Origin: Pseudomonas japonica
Lineage (GTDB): Bacteria; Pseudomonadota; Gammaproteobacteria; Pseudomonadales; Pseudomonadaceae
Assembly: GCF_013522925.1 (NCBI RefSeq)
Contig: NZ_JAAMQU010000006.1
Location: 264,551-328,550 of the forward strand
Direction: 5' to 3'
DNA: 64,000 nucleotides
Shown here: piece by piece, positions 57,188 to 64,000 of the stretch
Numbering within the stretch: position 1 is the stretch's first letter
How the letters are laid out: each line of letters opens with the position of its first letter
Translations under genes and position numbers: made by a program
The notes under the pieces: generated by a model
The model's input: the letters and a program-made list of their open reading frames with translations, nothing else
What the model was told of the DNA's origin: nothing
Database searches by the model: none

Positions 57188-57826
57188 ATGCGAAACAGCA
57201 CCCCGGCGTCGAAAACCAGCAGAGTTGACCCCTCAGCTCGCAGCCGAACGGAACGGGTCGGCAAAAACCCGGTGGAGCTTTTGCTTCATGGACGAAGCGG
57301 CGACACCCGTCAGGCCATCATCCAGTACACCAAGGAAGGATTCAGCCTCACCGACGTGCGCAATATGCTCTCCACGTCGCAGCTCTATATGGAACATGGG
57401 CTGGTTCAACGTATTACGGGCAAGCCGCTCAGGACTGTCCAACGTCTTTCCAAAGGGGGCGAGGCTGTTCGGCTGAATCAACAGCAGAGTACCGTCGCGT
57501 TCCAGTATGCCCACACCCTGGAGCACGCCACTCGTGTGTTCGGTACACAGCAACTCGCCGAGGACTGGCTGAAAAAGCCATGCAAGAGCGGTATCGGTGC
57601 TCAAGTTACTGGGGGGCGGTGGAACCCACCCGGTCGCCGCGTGGTTTACGCGTCAACAGCAATTTGGTGATGCACTTCTAGCAAACATGAATTCGTTCTG
57701 CTTCCATCAGCTGTCACGCGTCACTCCTGGAACCTGCTCCTGAGTTGCGAGCTCGCTGCCGGCAAATTCAAACTGGTTTCCCAGGAACGCTTCGCGCTCG
57801 ATACACGCCTGCTCGCTATGAGCTGA
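57188..57826 (+). pseudogene. Decayed Xre/ParS-RES toxin-antitoxin locus, fused and deleted
   Basis: From ATG 57188 an antitoxin of the Xre/MbcA-ParS (DUF2384) type reads through TRQAIIQYTKEGFSLTDVRNML ... EHATRVFGTQQLAEDWLKKPC. Without reaching its own stop it continues into GAQVTGGRWNPPGRRVVYAS, the start of a RES toxin. A TGA stops it at 57668-57670. In the same frame directly after lies the RES C-terminus (HEFVLLPSAVTRHSWNLLL ... [11 protein letters not shown]) to TGA 57824. The antitoxin end, toxin start codon and the middle of the toxin are missing. The active pair would deplete NAD. This remnant cannot. Confidence 0.8.
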
Positions 57827-58898
57827 CGCTCTGGGCTATGACCACAGGGTTACCCTCCTGCCACATCTCTTCTACCAACACCCTTACCAACTCGCCCGCC
57901 GGCATCGCTCGCGCCAGCGGTGCGCCCTGGCCTGCCCATTGCACCGCGAAGGCACCGCTGCCTTTGGCGGCAGCCGCAGCGGCGAGGGCTTTCTGGGCGT
58001 CGTAGGCCAGCGGGTAATCCGGAATGCCGGTGCTACCCAGGCTGGTGAAGTTGCGATTTACCAGGCCCCTCGCCGGGCGGCCGGAGATGGCCGCGGTAAT
58101 ACGGGTATCGTGGCCTCGCGGCCCCACCAGCGCCTCACGATAGGCCGGGCTGGCGGCGGATTCAGGGCAGCGAATGAACGCCGTACCCAGCTGTACGGCG
58201 CTAGCGCCAAGGTCAAGGCAGGCGCGGGCGGCTACGCCGTCCATGATCCCACCCGCTGCTATCAGCGGCAGGTTCACTCGCTGGGCAAGCAGGCGGACCA
58301 ACGCCAACGTGCCTAACTGGGTATCCCGCGCAGGGTCGAAAACCCCACGGTGGCCGCCGGCTTCGTAACCTTGGGCAATCAACGCGTCCACGCCCGCTGC
58401 CACGGCCTGTTCGGCTTCTTCCAGCGAAGTGACCGAGCACAGCAGAACGGCACCTACTGCTTTCAGCGCTTCGATCGCCTCGGCACCCGGCAGGCCGAAA
58501 TGGAAACTCACCGCCGCCGGGCGTGCGTCCAACAGCACCTCCAGCATGGAGTGGTTGCCCACGAAGGTCCGGTAGATTTCCTTCATGGTGGCGGGCGGGG
58601 TAGCCCCGAATTCCGCGAACAAAGGCACCAGGCCTTGAAGCCATCGGGCATCCACCTCCGGTTGCGCCTGGGCAGGTGCGTGGCAAAAGAGGTTGAGGTT
58701 CAACGGCCCGCAGGTGAGCGCGCGAGCCTCGGCGATCATCGCACGAGCCTGCTCGGAACTGCTGGCGCCCAGCCCCAGCGACCCCAGCCCGCCGGCATTG
58801 GACACTGCGGCGGCCAATGTCGGCGTGGAGACGCCTACCATGGGCGCCTGGATGATCGGCACGGTGATGTTCAGGCGCTGCAAGAGTGAATCCGGCAT
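57816..58898 (-). CDS. Nitronate monooxygenase family protein
   Basis: 360 residues from ATG 58898, with GGGAG upstream. This is an FMN-dependent TIM-barrel enzyme: [56 protein letters not shown] (phosphate-binding Gly/His region) and [29 protein letters not shown]. Family members oxidise propionate 3-nitronate or other nitroalkane anions, or act as NADH:quinone reductases. The 3' end overlaps the RES remnant by 11 bases on the opposite strand, so the remnant's debris reaches into this gene's end without disturbing its stop. Confidence 0.9.
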   Translation of the reverse strand: MPDSLLQRLNITVPIIQAPMVGVSTPTLAAAVSNAGGLGSLGLGASSSEQARAMIAEARALTCGPLNLNLFCHAPAQAQPEVDARWLQGLVPLFAEFGATPPATMKEIYRTFVGNHSMLEVLLDARPAAVSFHFGLPGAEAIEALKAVGAVLLCSVTSLEEAEQAVAAGVDALIAQGYEAGGHRGVFDPARDTQLGTLALVRLLAQRVNLPLIAAGGIMDGVAARACLDLGASAVQLGTAFIRCPESAASPAYREALVGPRGHDTRITAAISGRPARGLVNRNFTSLGSTGIPDYPLAYDAQKALAAAAAAKGSGAFAVQWAGQGAPLARAMPAGELVRVLVEEMWQEGNPVVIAQSVSS

Positions 58899-58984
58899 GG
58901 CGAGGGCTCCCGATGAAAATGCTGTGCCCAAGGGTAACCGCTTTTACTCCCGGCGCCAGTGCTTGCGCGGATACAGGGGAAATC

Positions 58985-59001
58985 CGTTACACTCCATAAC
59001 G
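58985..59001. promoter_or_regulatory. MarR autoregulatory operator (GTTA-N7-TAAC)
   Basis: CGTTA-CACTCCA-TAACG is an inverted repeat with 5-bp arms and a 7-bp spacer. It overlaps a TACACT -10 (58988-58993) whose possible -35 is TTGCGC 19 bp upstream. It lies 21 bases before the MarR start. The ech promoter carries the same GTTA-N7-TAAC geometry (63877-63897). Confidence 0.6.
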
Positions 59002-59022
59002 AGTTTTCCCGAGCCTGGCCCC

Positions 59023-59478
59023 ATGACTGCTGACGCTATTGCCCCCACCCTCACCTCCGCCGTGCCCGGCCTCGATGACCTCGTGGGCTATGCCTTGCGG
59101 CGCGCGCAGATTCAGGTATTCCAGCACTTCGTAGAGCAGCTTGCGGCCTATGACTTGCGCCCGGCGCAGTTCTCCGCCTTGGCGATCATTCACGACGCAC
59201 CAGGAATTACCCAGGCAGAACTTGCCCGTGGGCTGGCCATCGAGCCGCCCCAGGCAGTGCCTCTTCTTAACAAGCTAGAGGCCATGGGCCTGGCAGCGCG
59301 TATCCGCAGCAAGGCAGATAAACGCTCGTATGGCTTGTACCTGAGCAAGGCGGGCGAAACGCTGCTGGGCGAGTTGCAAGAGGTCGCTGCCAGAAGCGAT
59401 GCCGCCGCCACCGCGAACCTCACCGATAGCGAACGTGCGCAGCTGTTGGGTTTGCTGCGCAAGGTGTACGCCGCGTAA
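59023..59478 (+). CDS. MarR-family regulator of hydroxycinnamate genes (FerR-like)
   Basis: 151 residues from ATG 59023. The winged helix is at about 50-115 (LRPAQFSALAIIHDAPGITQAELARGLAIEPPQAVPLLNKLEAMGLAARIRSKADKRSYGLYLSKAGE). It sits beyond the 3' end of the ech-vdh-fcs operon and convergent with it. MarR proteins controlling ferulate genes elsewhere (FerR, FerC) respond to hydroxycinnamoyl-CoA thioesters. The shared operator supports the same role here. Confidence 0.85.
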   Translation: MTADAIAPTLTSAVPGLDDLVGYALRRAQIQVFQHFVEQLAAYDLRPAQFSALAIIHDAPGITQAELARGLAIEPPQAVPLLNKLEAMGLAARIRSKADKRSYGLYLSKAGETLLGELQEVAARSDAAATANLTDSERAQLLGLLRKVYAA

Positions 59479-59519
59479 TTCGCAGGCCTGGCCTATACGC
59501 AGTCACGCCTGGCTCGGAC

Positions 59520-59544
59520 CCTGTGGGACCTGGCGTAGCCAGGG
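59520..59544 (+). repeat. REP-like element
   Basis: CTGTGGGACC followed by a perfect hairpin CCTGGC-GTA-GCCAGG and GGAA (59520-59546) lies between the convergent MarR and fcs genes. It matches the inverted copy at 48468-48489 and the pair at 9735-9795. Its position between convergent 3' ends is typical for REP sequences. Confidence 0.55.
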
Positions 59545-59558
59545 AAGCCGCGTGCGCT

Positions 59559-61424
59559 TTACACAGGCTCGACTCTCAGCGGGTGCTCCCCGGCGTACAA
59601 GGCGTCGATCAAAAGGGCGCGATGCTCGTGCACGGCCCGCTGGTTGATCGAGCCCTTGTCAGTGATTTCGCCGCGATCGATCGACGGCGGTTCGCTGGCA
59701 AAAGCCGCCCAGGCCAGGCGGCTGGCGCTGCCGGTGGCGTCGCGGTTCAGCCGCTGTAACAGGTTGGCCAACCACTGGCGCAGCGGCGCGCTGCACAGTA
59801 TTTCTTCGTCCGGCCGCCCCTCAGCCAGCCCGGCCAACGCCCGGCATTCGGGCATTCGCGGGAAAATCAGCAGCCCCAGCTGCTCCCGATCCGGCGCCAG
59901 CACCACCACGTCCAGCACATAAGGCGCGCCCTCGAGGATCACCCGCGTACGCAACGGCCCGACGCTCACAAATACGCCTGAGCTCAGCTTGAAGTCCTCG
60001 GCAATTCGGCCATCGAACATCAGGCCTTGCTGCGGGTCGGCGGGGTCGGCCAGGCGCAACGCATCGCCAGAGCGGTAAAAGCCTTCCTCGTCGAACGCCG
60101 CCTCGCTCTGCGCCGGTGACCGCCAGTAGCCCGGCATCACATGGGGGCCGCGAAAGCGGGCCTCGTACTTGCCGTCTACCGGGGCCAGTTTCACTTCGCA
60201 ACCCGGGGCGGGCAGCCCCACATACCCGGCCAGCGACAGGGGCCCGGTAGTGAACGTGCAGGACGGCGAGGTTTCGGTCATGCCCAGCCCGGCCATCATG
60301 CGGATCCGCTCGCCACAATGTGCGATGGACACCCGGTCCAGGCGATCCCAGATGGCCTGGGACAAGCCGGCCCCGGCAAAGAAGAACAGTTTGATCCGAG
60401 CGAAGAAACGCTGGCGCAGCGCCTGGTCGATTTCCAGTGCCTTCACCAGTTCCTCCCAGCCTTTGGGCACGGTGAGGTACGCCGTAGGGGAGATCTCGCG
60501 AAGGTTCGCCAGGGTGTGCTCGAACGCCTGCGGGGTGGGCTTGCCATCGTCGATATACAGGGTGCCGCCGTTGTAGAGCACGATGCCCACGTTATGGCTG
60601 CCGCCGAAGGTGTGGTTCCAGGGTAGCCAGTCCACCAGCACCGGTGGCTCCTCGGCAAAGGCAGGAAAGGTCTGCAACAGCATCTGCTGGTTGGCGCAGA
60701 GCATGCCCTGGGTGGTGATCACCCCCTTGGGCAAATGCGTGGAACCGGAGGTGAACAGGAACTTGGCGATGTGTTCGGCGGTAAGCGCGTTGAATGCCGC
60801 GTCAGCCCTCGAGAGGTCGTTATCGCCCTCCAGATTGTCAAACTCCAAGGTATGGCGATGAGCGAGCTGCCCCTTCCCGAGAATCACCGGCACGCCTTCG
60901 GGGATCACGGCGCTGACAGCACCTTCGTAGGCGCCGTCTGCGGCATACACCAGCCCCGGCTGAAGGGTTTCCACGATGTGCCGCAGCTTGCCATAGTCTT
61001 TTGAAACCAGCGAATACGCCGGCGACACCGGGCAATACGGCACGCCGACATACAGCGCGGCCGTGGCCAGCACCACATGCTCGAGGTCGTTGCCGGAGAG
61101 AATCACCAGCGGACGCTCCGGCCCCAGGTTCTGCTCCAACAGCCAGGCACCCAGGCCGCGGGCCCGTTCCAGCATGCCGCTATAGGTAATGCGCTGCCAG
61201 GCGCCAGTAGCGTCGCGGCGGGCCACGAACGTGCGCTCGGGCGCTCCCTGCGCCCAATGCCGCAGGCGCTCCATCAGCCGCTGCGGGTAAGGTGCCAGGG
61301 CTTGCGTGGAATGTAGATACAAGGTGTCGCCTTCGCGCCGAACGCTGACGCCCGGCTGGCCGATGGCAACTGCGCGCAGCGGCGCCTGGAGCGCCTGTGG
61401 GGCGCCCAGTACGGAACTGTCCAT
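59559..61424 (-). CDS. fcs: Feruloyl-CoA synthetase
   Basis: 621 residues, an acyl-CoA synthetase of the AMP-forming class. Motifs: ATP loop FLFTSGSTHLPKGVITT, PPVLVDWLPWNHTFGG (Fcs-type substrate region), GLGMTETSPSCTF and YRSGDALRLADPADPQQGLMFDGRIAEDFKLSSG. It activates ferulate, p-coumarate or caffeate to the CoA thioester in the cytoplasm. Last gene of the ech-vdh-fcs operon, 52 bases after vdh. The synthetase acts first in the pathway although its gene is last. Confidence 0.93.
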   Translation of the reverse strand: MDSSVLGAPQALQAPLRAVAIGQPGVSVRREGDTLYLHSTQALAPYPQRLMERLRHWAQGAPERTFVARRDATGAWQRITYSGMLERARGLGAWLLEQNLGPERPLVILSGNDLEHVVLATAALYVGVPYCPVSPAYSLVSKDYGKLRHIVETLQPGLVYAADGAYEGAVSAVIPEGVPVILGKGQLAHRHTLEFDNLEGDNDLSRADAAFNALTAEHIAKFLFTSGSTHLPKGVITTQGMLCANQQMLLQTFPAFAEEPPVLVDWLPWNHTFGGSHNVGIVLYNGGTLYIDDGKPTPQAFEHTLANLREISPTAYLTVPKGWEELVKALEIDQALRQRFFARIKLFFFAGAGLSQAIWDRLDRVSIAHCGERIRMMAGLGMTETSPSCTFTTGPLSLAGYVGLPAPGCEVKLAPVDGKYEARFRGPHVMPGYWRSPAQSEAAFDEEGFYRSGDALRLADPADPQQGLMFDGRIAEDFKLSSGVFVSVGPLRTRVILEGAPYVLDVVVLAPDREQLGLLIFPRMPECRALAGLAEGRPDEEILCSAPLRQWLANLLQRLNRDATGSASRLAWAAFASEPPSIDRGEITDKGSINQRAVHEHRALLIDALYAGEHPLRVEPV

Positions 61425-61476
61425 TTTTCGCTACCTCTGCTGCCGCCCGGCCCGGCCAGGCGGCGCTTAATAGGGC

Positions 61477-62925
61477 TCAGATCGGGTAATGGCGGGGGCC
61501 GTGCTGCACCGTGACCCAGCGCAACTTGGTGAACTGCTCAACCGCTGCCTGGCCACCGAAGCTGCCGTAGCCGCTGGCTTTCACACCGCCGAAGGGCATC
61601 TGCGCTTCGTCGTGCACCGTGGGCCCGTTGATGTGGCAGATGCCCGATTCCAGTCGCTGCGCCAGCGCGAGGGCGCGGGTGACATCGCGGCTGAAAATAG
61701 CGGCGCTAAGCCCAAACGGAGAATCGTTGGCGGCCGCCAGCAGGGCCTCATCGCCTGCCGCCCGAATAACCACCGTCACCGGCCCGAACGACTCTTCGTG
61801 GTACAGCCGCATGTGCGGCTCTACCCGATCCAGCAGGCTGGGCTGCAGCACGCTGCCGTCGCGGCTGCCTTCCAATATGGCAACGGCCCCTTGGGCCACC
61901 GCCTCGCTGACCATGCCCGCCACGCGCTCGGCCGAGGCGGTATCCACCATAGAGGCCAAGGCGCACTGAGTGTCCTCGGGCGCACCTGCCCGCAAGCCAC
62001 GCAAACGGCCCGCCAGCTTGTCCACGAATGCATCGGCCACGCGTTCGTCCACCACCAGCCGCTCGGTGGACATACAGATCTGCCCCTGGTTGAAGTACCC
62101 GCCGAACACGGCCGCATCGACAGCGGCGTCAAGGTCGGCGTCATGCAGCACCAGCAGCGGCGCCTTGCCACCCAACTCGAGCAACGCCGGCTTGAGGTGC
62201 CGAGCCGCCAGTTCGCCCACTACCCGGCCTACACGCGTGGAGCCGGTGAAATTGATGCGCCGCACCGCCGGGTTGGCGATCAGCCGCTCGACAATGGCCG
62301 GCGCATCGGCGGGGGCGTTGTTGATCACATTCACCACGCCATCGCCCAGCCCTGCTTCGTGAAGCACCTGGCCGATCAGGCGATGAGTGCCGGGGCTGGC
62401 TTCCGAGGCCTTGAGCACCACGGTGTTGCCGCACGCGAGGGGCATGGCGATCGCGCGGGTCGCCAGGATTACCGGCGCGTTCCAGGGGGCGATGCCCAGT
62501 ACCACGCCTACCGGTTGGCGCAGCGCCATGGCGAGGCTGCCGGGCACGTCCGAAGGGATAACCTGCCCCTGGATCTGGGTAGTCATGGCAGCCGCTTCAC
62601 GCAGCATGTTGGCGGCCAGCTTCACGTTGAAGCCGAACCAGTCGGCCTTGGCACCGGTTTCGGCAGCCAGCGCCATGAACTGTGGCTGGGCCGCCTGCAG
62701 GGCGTCCGCCGCCCGAAGCAACCGCGCACGGCGCTCGCCAGGGGGCAGCGCCGACCAGGTTGCAAATGCCTGGCTGGCGGCCGCGACGGCTGCGTCCGCA
62801 TCTTCCAGCGTGGCGGCACTCACCACCGACACCACCTCGCCCGTGACCGGGTGGCAACGCTGGAAGGTCTTTCCATCACTGCTCGGGCGGGCCTGGCCGC
62901 CGATCAGCAGGGGCACTTCGAACAT
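61477..62925 (-). CDS. vdh: Vanillin / hydroxybenzaldehyde dehydrogenase
   Basis: 482 residues. ATG 62925 is preferred to ATG 62931 because GAGGA is six bases upstream of the former and adjacent to the latter. Aldehyde dehydrogenase motifs: GIAPWNAPVILATRAIAMPLACGN, FTGSTRVGRVVGELAARHLKPALLELGGKAPLLV (catalytic Glu), and the nucleophile in GYFNQGQICMSTERLVV. It oxidises vanillin to vanillate and 4-hydroxybenzaldehyde to 4-hydroxybenzoate with NAD. Flanked by ech and fcs, which settles the substrate class. Confidence 0.94.
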   Translation of the reverse strand: MFEVPLLIGGQARPSSDGKTFQRCHPVTGEVVSVVSAATLEDADAAVAAASQAFATWSALPPGERRARLLRAADALQAAQPQFMALAAETGAKADWFGFNVKLAANMLREAAAMTTQIQGQVIPSDVPGSLAMALRQPVGVVLGIAPWNAPVILATRAIAMPLACGNTVVLKASEASPGTHRLIGQVLHEAGLGDGVVNVINNAPADAPAIVERLIANPAVRRINFTGSTRVGRVVGELAARHLKPALLELGGKAPLLVLHDADLDAAVDAAVFGGYFNQGQICMSTERLVVDERVADAFVDKLAGRLRGLRAGAPEDTQCALASMVDTASAERVAGMVSEAVAQGAVAILEGSRDGSVLQPSLLDRVEPHMRLYHEESFGPVTVVIRAAGDEALLAAANDSPFGLSAAIFSRDVTRALALAQRLESGICHINGPTVHDEAQMPFGGVKASGYGSFGGQAAVEQFTKLRWVTVQHGPRHYPI

Positions 62926-62993
62926 GGACATTCCTCTTTGTTATCGTTGTCGGGAATCGCCAGCGGCCGGGCGCTCGGGGCGCCCTCCTCGCT

Positions 62994-63824
62994 TTACCGC
63001 TTGTACGCTTGCAGGCCCGGCTTGATGCTCTTGTCATCCAGAAACTGCTTGAGGCCCTGCTCACGGCCGCGCTCAGGGTCGCGCAACTGCGCCTGATCGA
63101 GCTTGGCGTACAGGTAATCCTCGTTCTGCTCCCAGGTCAATTCCCGGCAGCGCTTGAAGCCGTTCTTGGCGGCCCGCAGCACCACTGGGTTCTTGTCGAG
63201 CAGGTCCTGGCACAGCAGGATCACTTCCTCGCGCAGCTGTGCCAGTGGCACGCTCTTGTTCACCAGGCCCATACGGGCGGCTTCAGGCCCCTCGAAGGTC
63301 TTCCCGGTCATGATGTAATACAGCGCCTGGCGATGGCCTACGGTATCGGCCATGGCCTTGCTCACCAGGTTGCCGGGCGGGATGCCCCAGTTGATTTCGG
63401 ACAGGCCGAAGGTGGCCTCGTCGGCGCAGATGGCCAGGTCGCAGGCCACCAACGGGCTGAAACCACCGCCGAAGCACCAGCCGTTGACCATCGCGATGGT
63501 GGGCTTGCTATACATGCGCAGCAGCTTCCACTGCCACTCCGAAGCGTCGCGGCGAATACGTTCCTGGAACACTTCCGGGGCGGCGTCGACTTCGCGGAAG
63601 TATTCCTTGAGGTCCATGCCCGCGGTCCAGGCGGTGCCAGCGCCGGTGAGGACCACTACACGGGCGTCTGCGTCCTGCTCGAGCGTTTCCAGCACGTCGC
63701 GCATTTCGCGATTGAGCGTGGGGCTCATGGCGTTGCGTTTTTCGGGCCGGTTAAAGGTGACCCAGCCAATGCCGTCTTCCACCTGCACAGTCACGGTTTG
63801 CCAGCGGTTGTCGTAGCTGCCCAT
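62994..63824 (-). CDS. ech: Hydroxycinnamoyl-CoA hydratase-lyase
   Basis: 276 residues from ATG 63824 (GAGG six bases upstream). Crotonase fold: GWVTFNRPEKRNAMSP, oxyanion-hole segments GTAWTAGMDLKEYFREVD and VNGWCFGGGFSPLVACDLAICADEATFGLSEINWGIPPGN. The EINWGIPPGNLVSKA and YYIMTGKTFEGPEAARMGLVN stretches are those of feruloyl-CoA hydratase/lyase (HCHL). It hydrates feruloyl-CoA and cleaves it to vanillin plus acetyl-CoA. First gene of the operon, behind the MarR-type operator. Confidence 0.95.
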   Translation of the reverse strand: MGSYDNRWQTVTVQVEDGIGWVTFNRPEKRNAMSPTLNREMRDVLETLEQDADARVVVLTGAGTAWTAGMDLKEYFREVDAAPEVFQERIRRDASEWQWKLLRMYSKPTIAMVNGWCFGGGFSPLVACDLAICADEATFGLSEINWGIPPGNLVSKAMADTVGHRQALYYIMTGKTFEGPEAARMGLVNKSVPLAQLREEVILLCQDLLDKNPVVLRAAKNGFKRCRELTWEQNEDYLYAKLDQAQLRDPERGREQGLKQFLDDKSIKPGLQAYKR

Positions 63825-63866
63825 CACACACCTCTTGTTCGTTGTTGTAGCGGTGAAGCGACGTTA

Positions 63867-63897
63867 CGCCGCCCATATAGTTATGTCAATTAACTAT
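63867..63897 (-). promoter_or_regulatory. ech operon promoter and MarR-type operator
   Basis: The inverted repeat ATAGTTA-TGTCAAT-TAACTAT covers 63877-63897. On the minus strand a perfect TTGACA (63889-63884) lies in its centre, with TAACGT 17 bp downstream as a weak -10. A repressor bound here would cover the -35. The GTTA-N7-TAAC core is the same as at the MarR promoter (58985-59001). Confidence 0.62.
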
Positions 63898-63905
63898 TAT
63901 CCGAA

Positions 63906-64000
63906 TTATCTATCTGCCAGCGCGGGGGTGGCCGACGCACCGTCGTGGGTGGAGCGCTGGCGCAATAGGCTCAGGGCCGCGACGGCAGCGATTACCAGCC
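63906..64000 (-). CDS. C-terminus of a probable membrane transporter, truncated by window edge
   Basis: On the minus strand a frame enters at the window edge and ends at TAA 63908-63906 (LVIAAVAALSLLRQRS ... TPALADR). A hydrophobic helix followed by a short polar tail is what the end of an MFS or similar transporter looks like. Being upstream of ech on the same strand, it could be an aromatic-acid transporter. Only about 31 codons are visible, so the family is a guess. Confidence 0.4.
   Translation of the reverse strand, partial: LVIAAVAALSLLRQRSTHDGASATPALADR

Overview
The window is a GC-rich (low 60s % by eye), densely coding stretch of a Pseudomonas-type gammaproteobacterial chromosome. 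This assignment is an inference from the gene content (etfBA facing the ETF-quinone oxidoreductase gene, an AraC-type PobR facing pobA, selD-mnmH, the ferulate genes) and from REP-like elements of a Pseudomonas style. I see no rRNA, tRNA, CRISPR array, insertion sequence, integrase or phage gene. It reads as a catabolic and transport region rather than a mobile island.

Layout. 1-5.9 kb: the 3' end of an unknown gene, a periplasmic START-domain protein, a small cysteine-cluster protein, a Lys/Ala-rich exported protein, a MocR-type regulator with repeats in its own promoter, and an operon of a solute-binding protein, a DUF4398 lipoprotein and an OmpA-like lipoprotein. 5.9-9.8 kb: etfBA and the divergent ETF-quinone oxidoreductase gene, with a PsrA-type box between them. 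9.8-11.5 kb: a subtilase with Glu at the usual catalytic Asp position. 11.6-16.6 kb: a complete D-galactonate pathway (dgoK, dgoA, dgoD, an MFS transporter, an IclR regulator). 16.7-19.7 kb: a D-cysteine desulfhydrase/ACC-deaminase-like enzyme coupled to fadH.

19.8-24.8 kb: a 2-deoxyribose system (deoC, a DeoR-type repressor, and deoK-deoP-deoX) whose two catabolic promoters carry the same palindrome. 25.0-32.0 kb: an RpiR-type regulator, a D-Ala-D-Ala dipeptidase and a full Ddp/Dpp-type ABC importer. 32.1-38 kb: a GlxA-like regulator beside an HD-domain hydrolase, a nitrilase-fold protein without its catalytic Cys and Lys, coupled to an AraC regulator, a Pro/Ala-tailed lipoprotein and a LysR regulator. 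37.9-40.8 kb: pobR/pobA (4-hydroxybenzoate to protocatechuate) and a cytochrome b561. 40.8-45.3 kb: a Tat-exported SDR, an ArsP-like permease and selD-mnmH for tRNA selenouridine.

45.4-48.3 kb: a diguanylate cyclase between two paralogous periplasmic binding proteins. 48.5-56.9 kb: two GSTs, a DMT exporter, an MBL-fold hydrolase, an orphan substrate-binding protein, a chemoreceptor, 3-hydroxybutyrate dehydrogenase and an MFS exporter. 57.2-57.8 kb: the fused, internally deleted remains of an Xre-RES toxin-antitoxin pair. 57.8-64 kb: nitronate monooxygenase, a MarR regulator and the ech-vdh-fcs operon (ferulate/p-coumarate through vanillin/4-hydroxybenzaldehyde), followed by the C-terminus of a probable membrane transporter. 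4-Hydroxybenzoate produced from p-coumarate by ech/vdh/fcs would be a substrate for pobA in the same window. A GTTA-N7-TAAC element lies at both the MarR promoter and the ech promoter, so the regulator probably controls both.

Nothing here is a clearly new large system. The best leads are the two-SBP/diguanylate cyclase cassette, the nitrilase-fold pseudoenzyme, the Glu-type subtilase, the RpiR-controlled D-Ala-D-Ala unit and the decaying RES locus.
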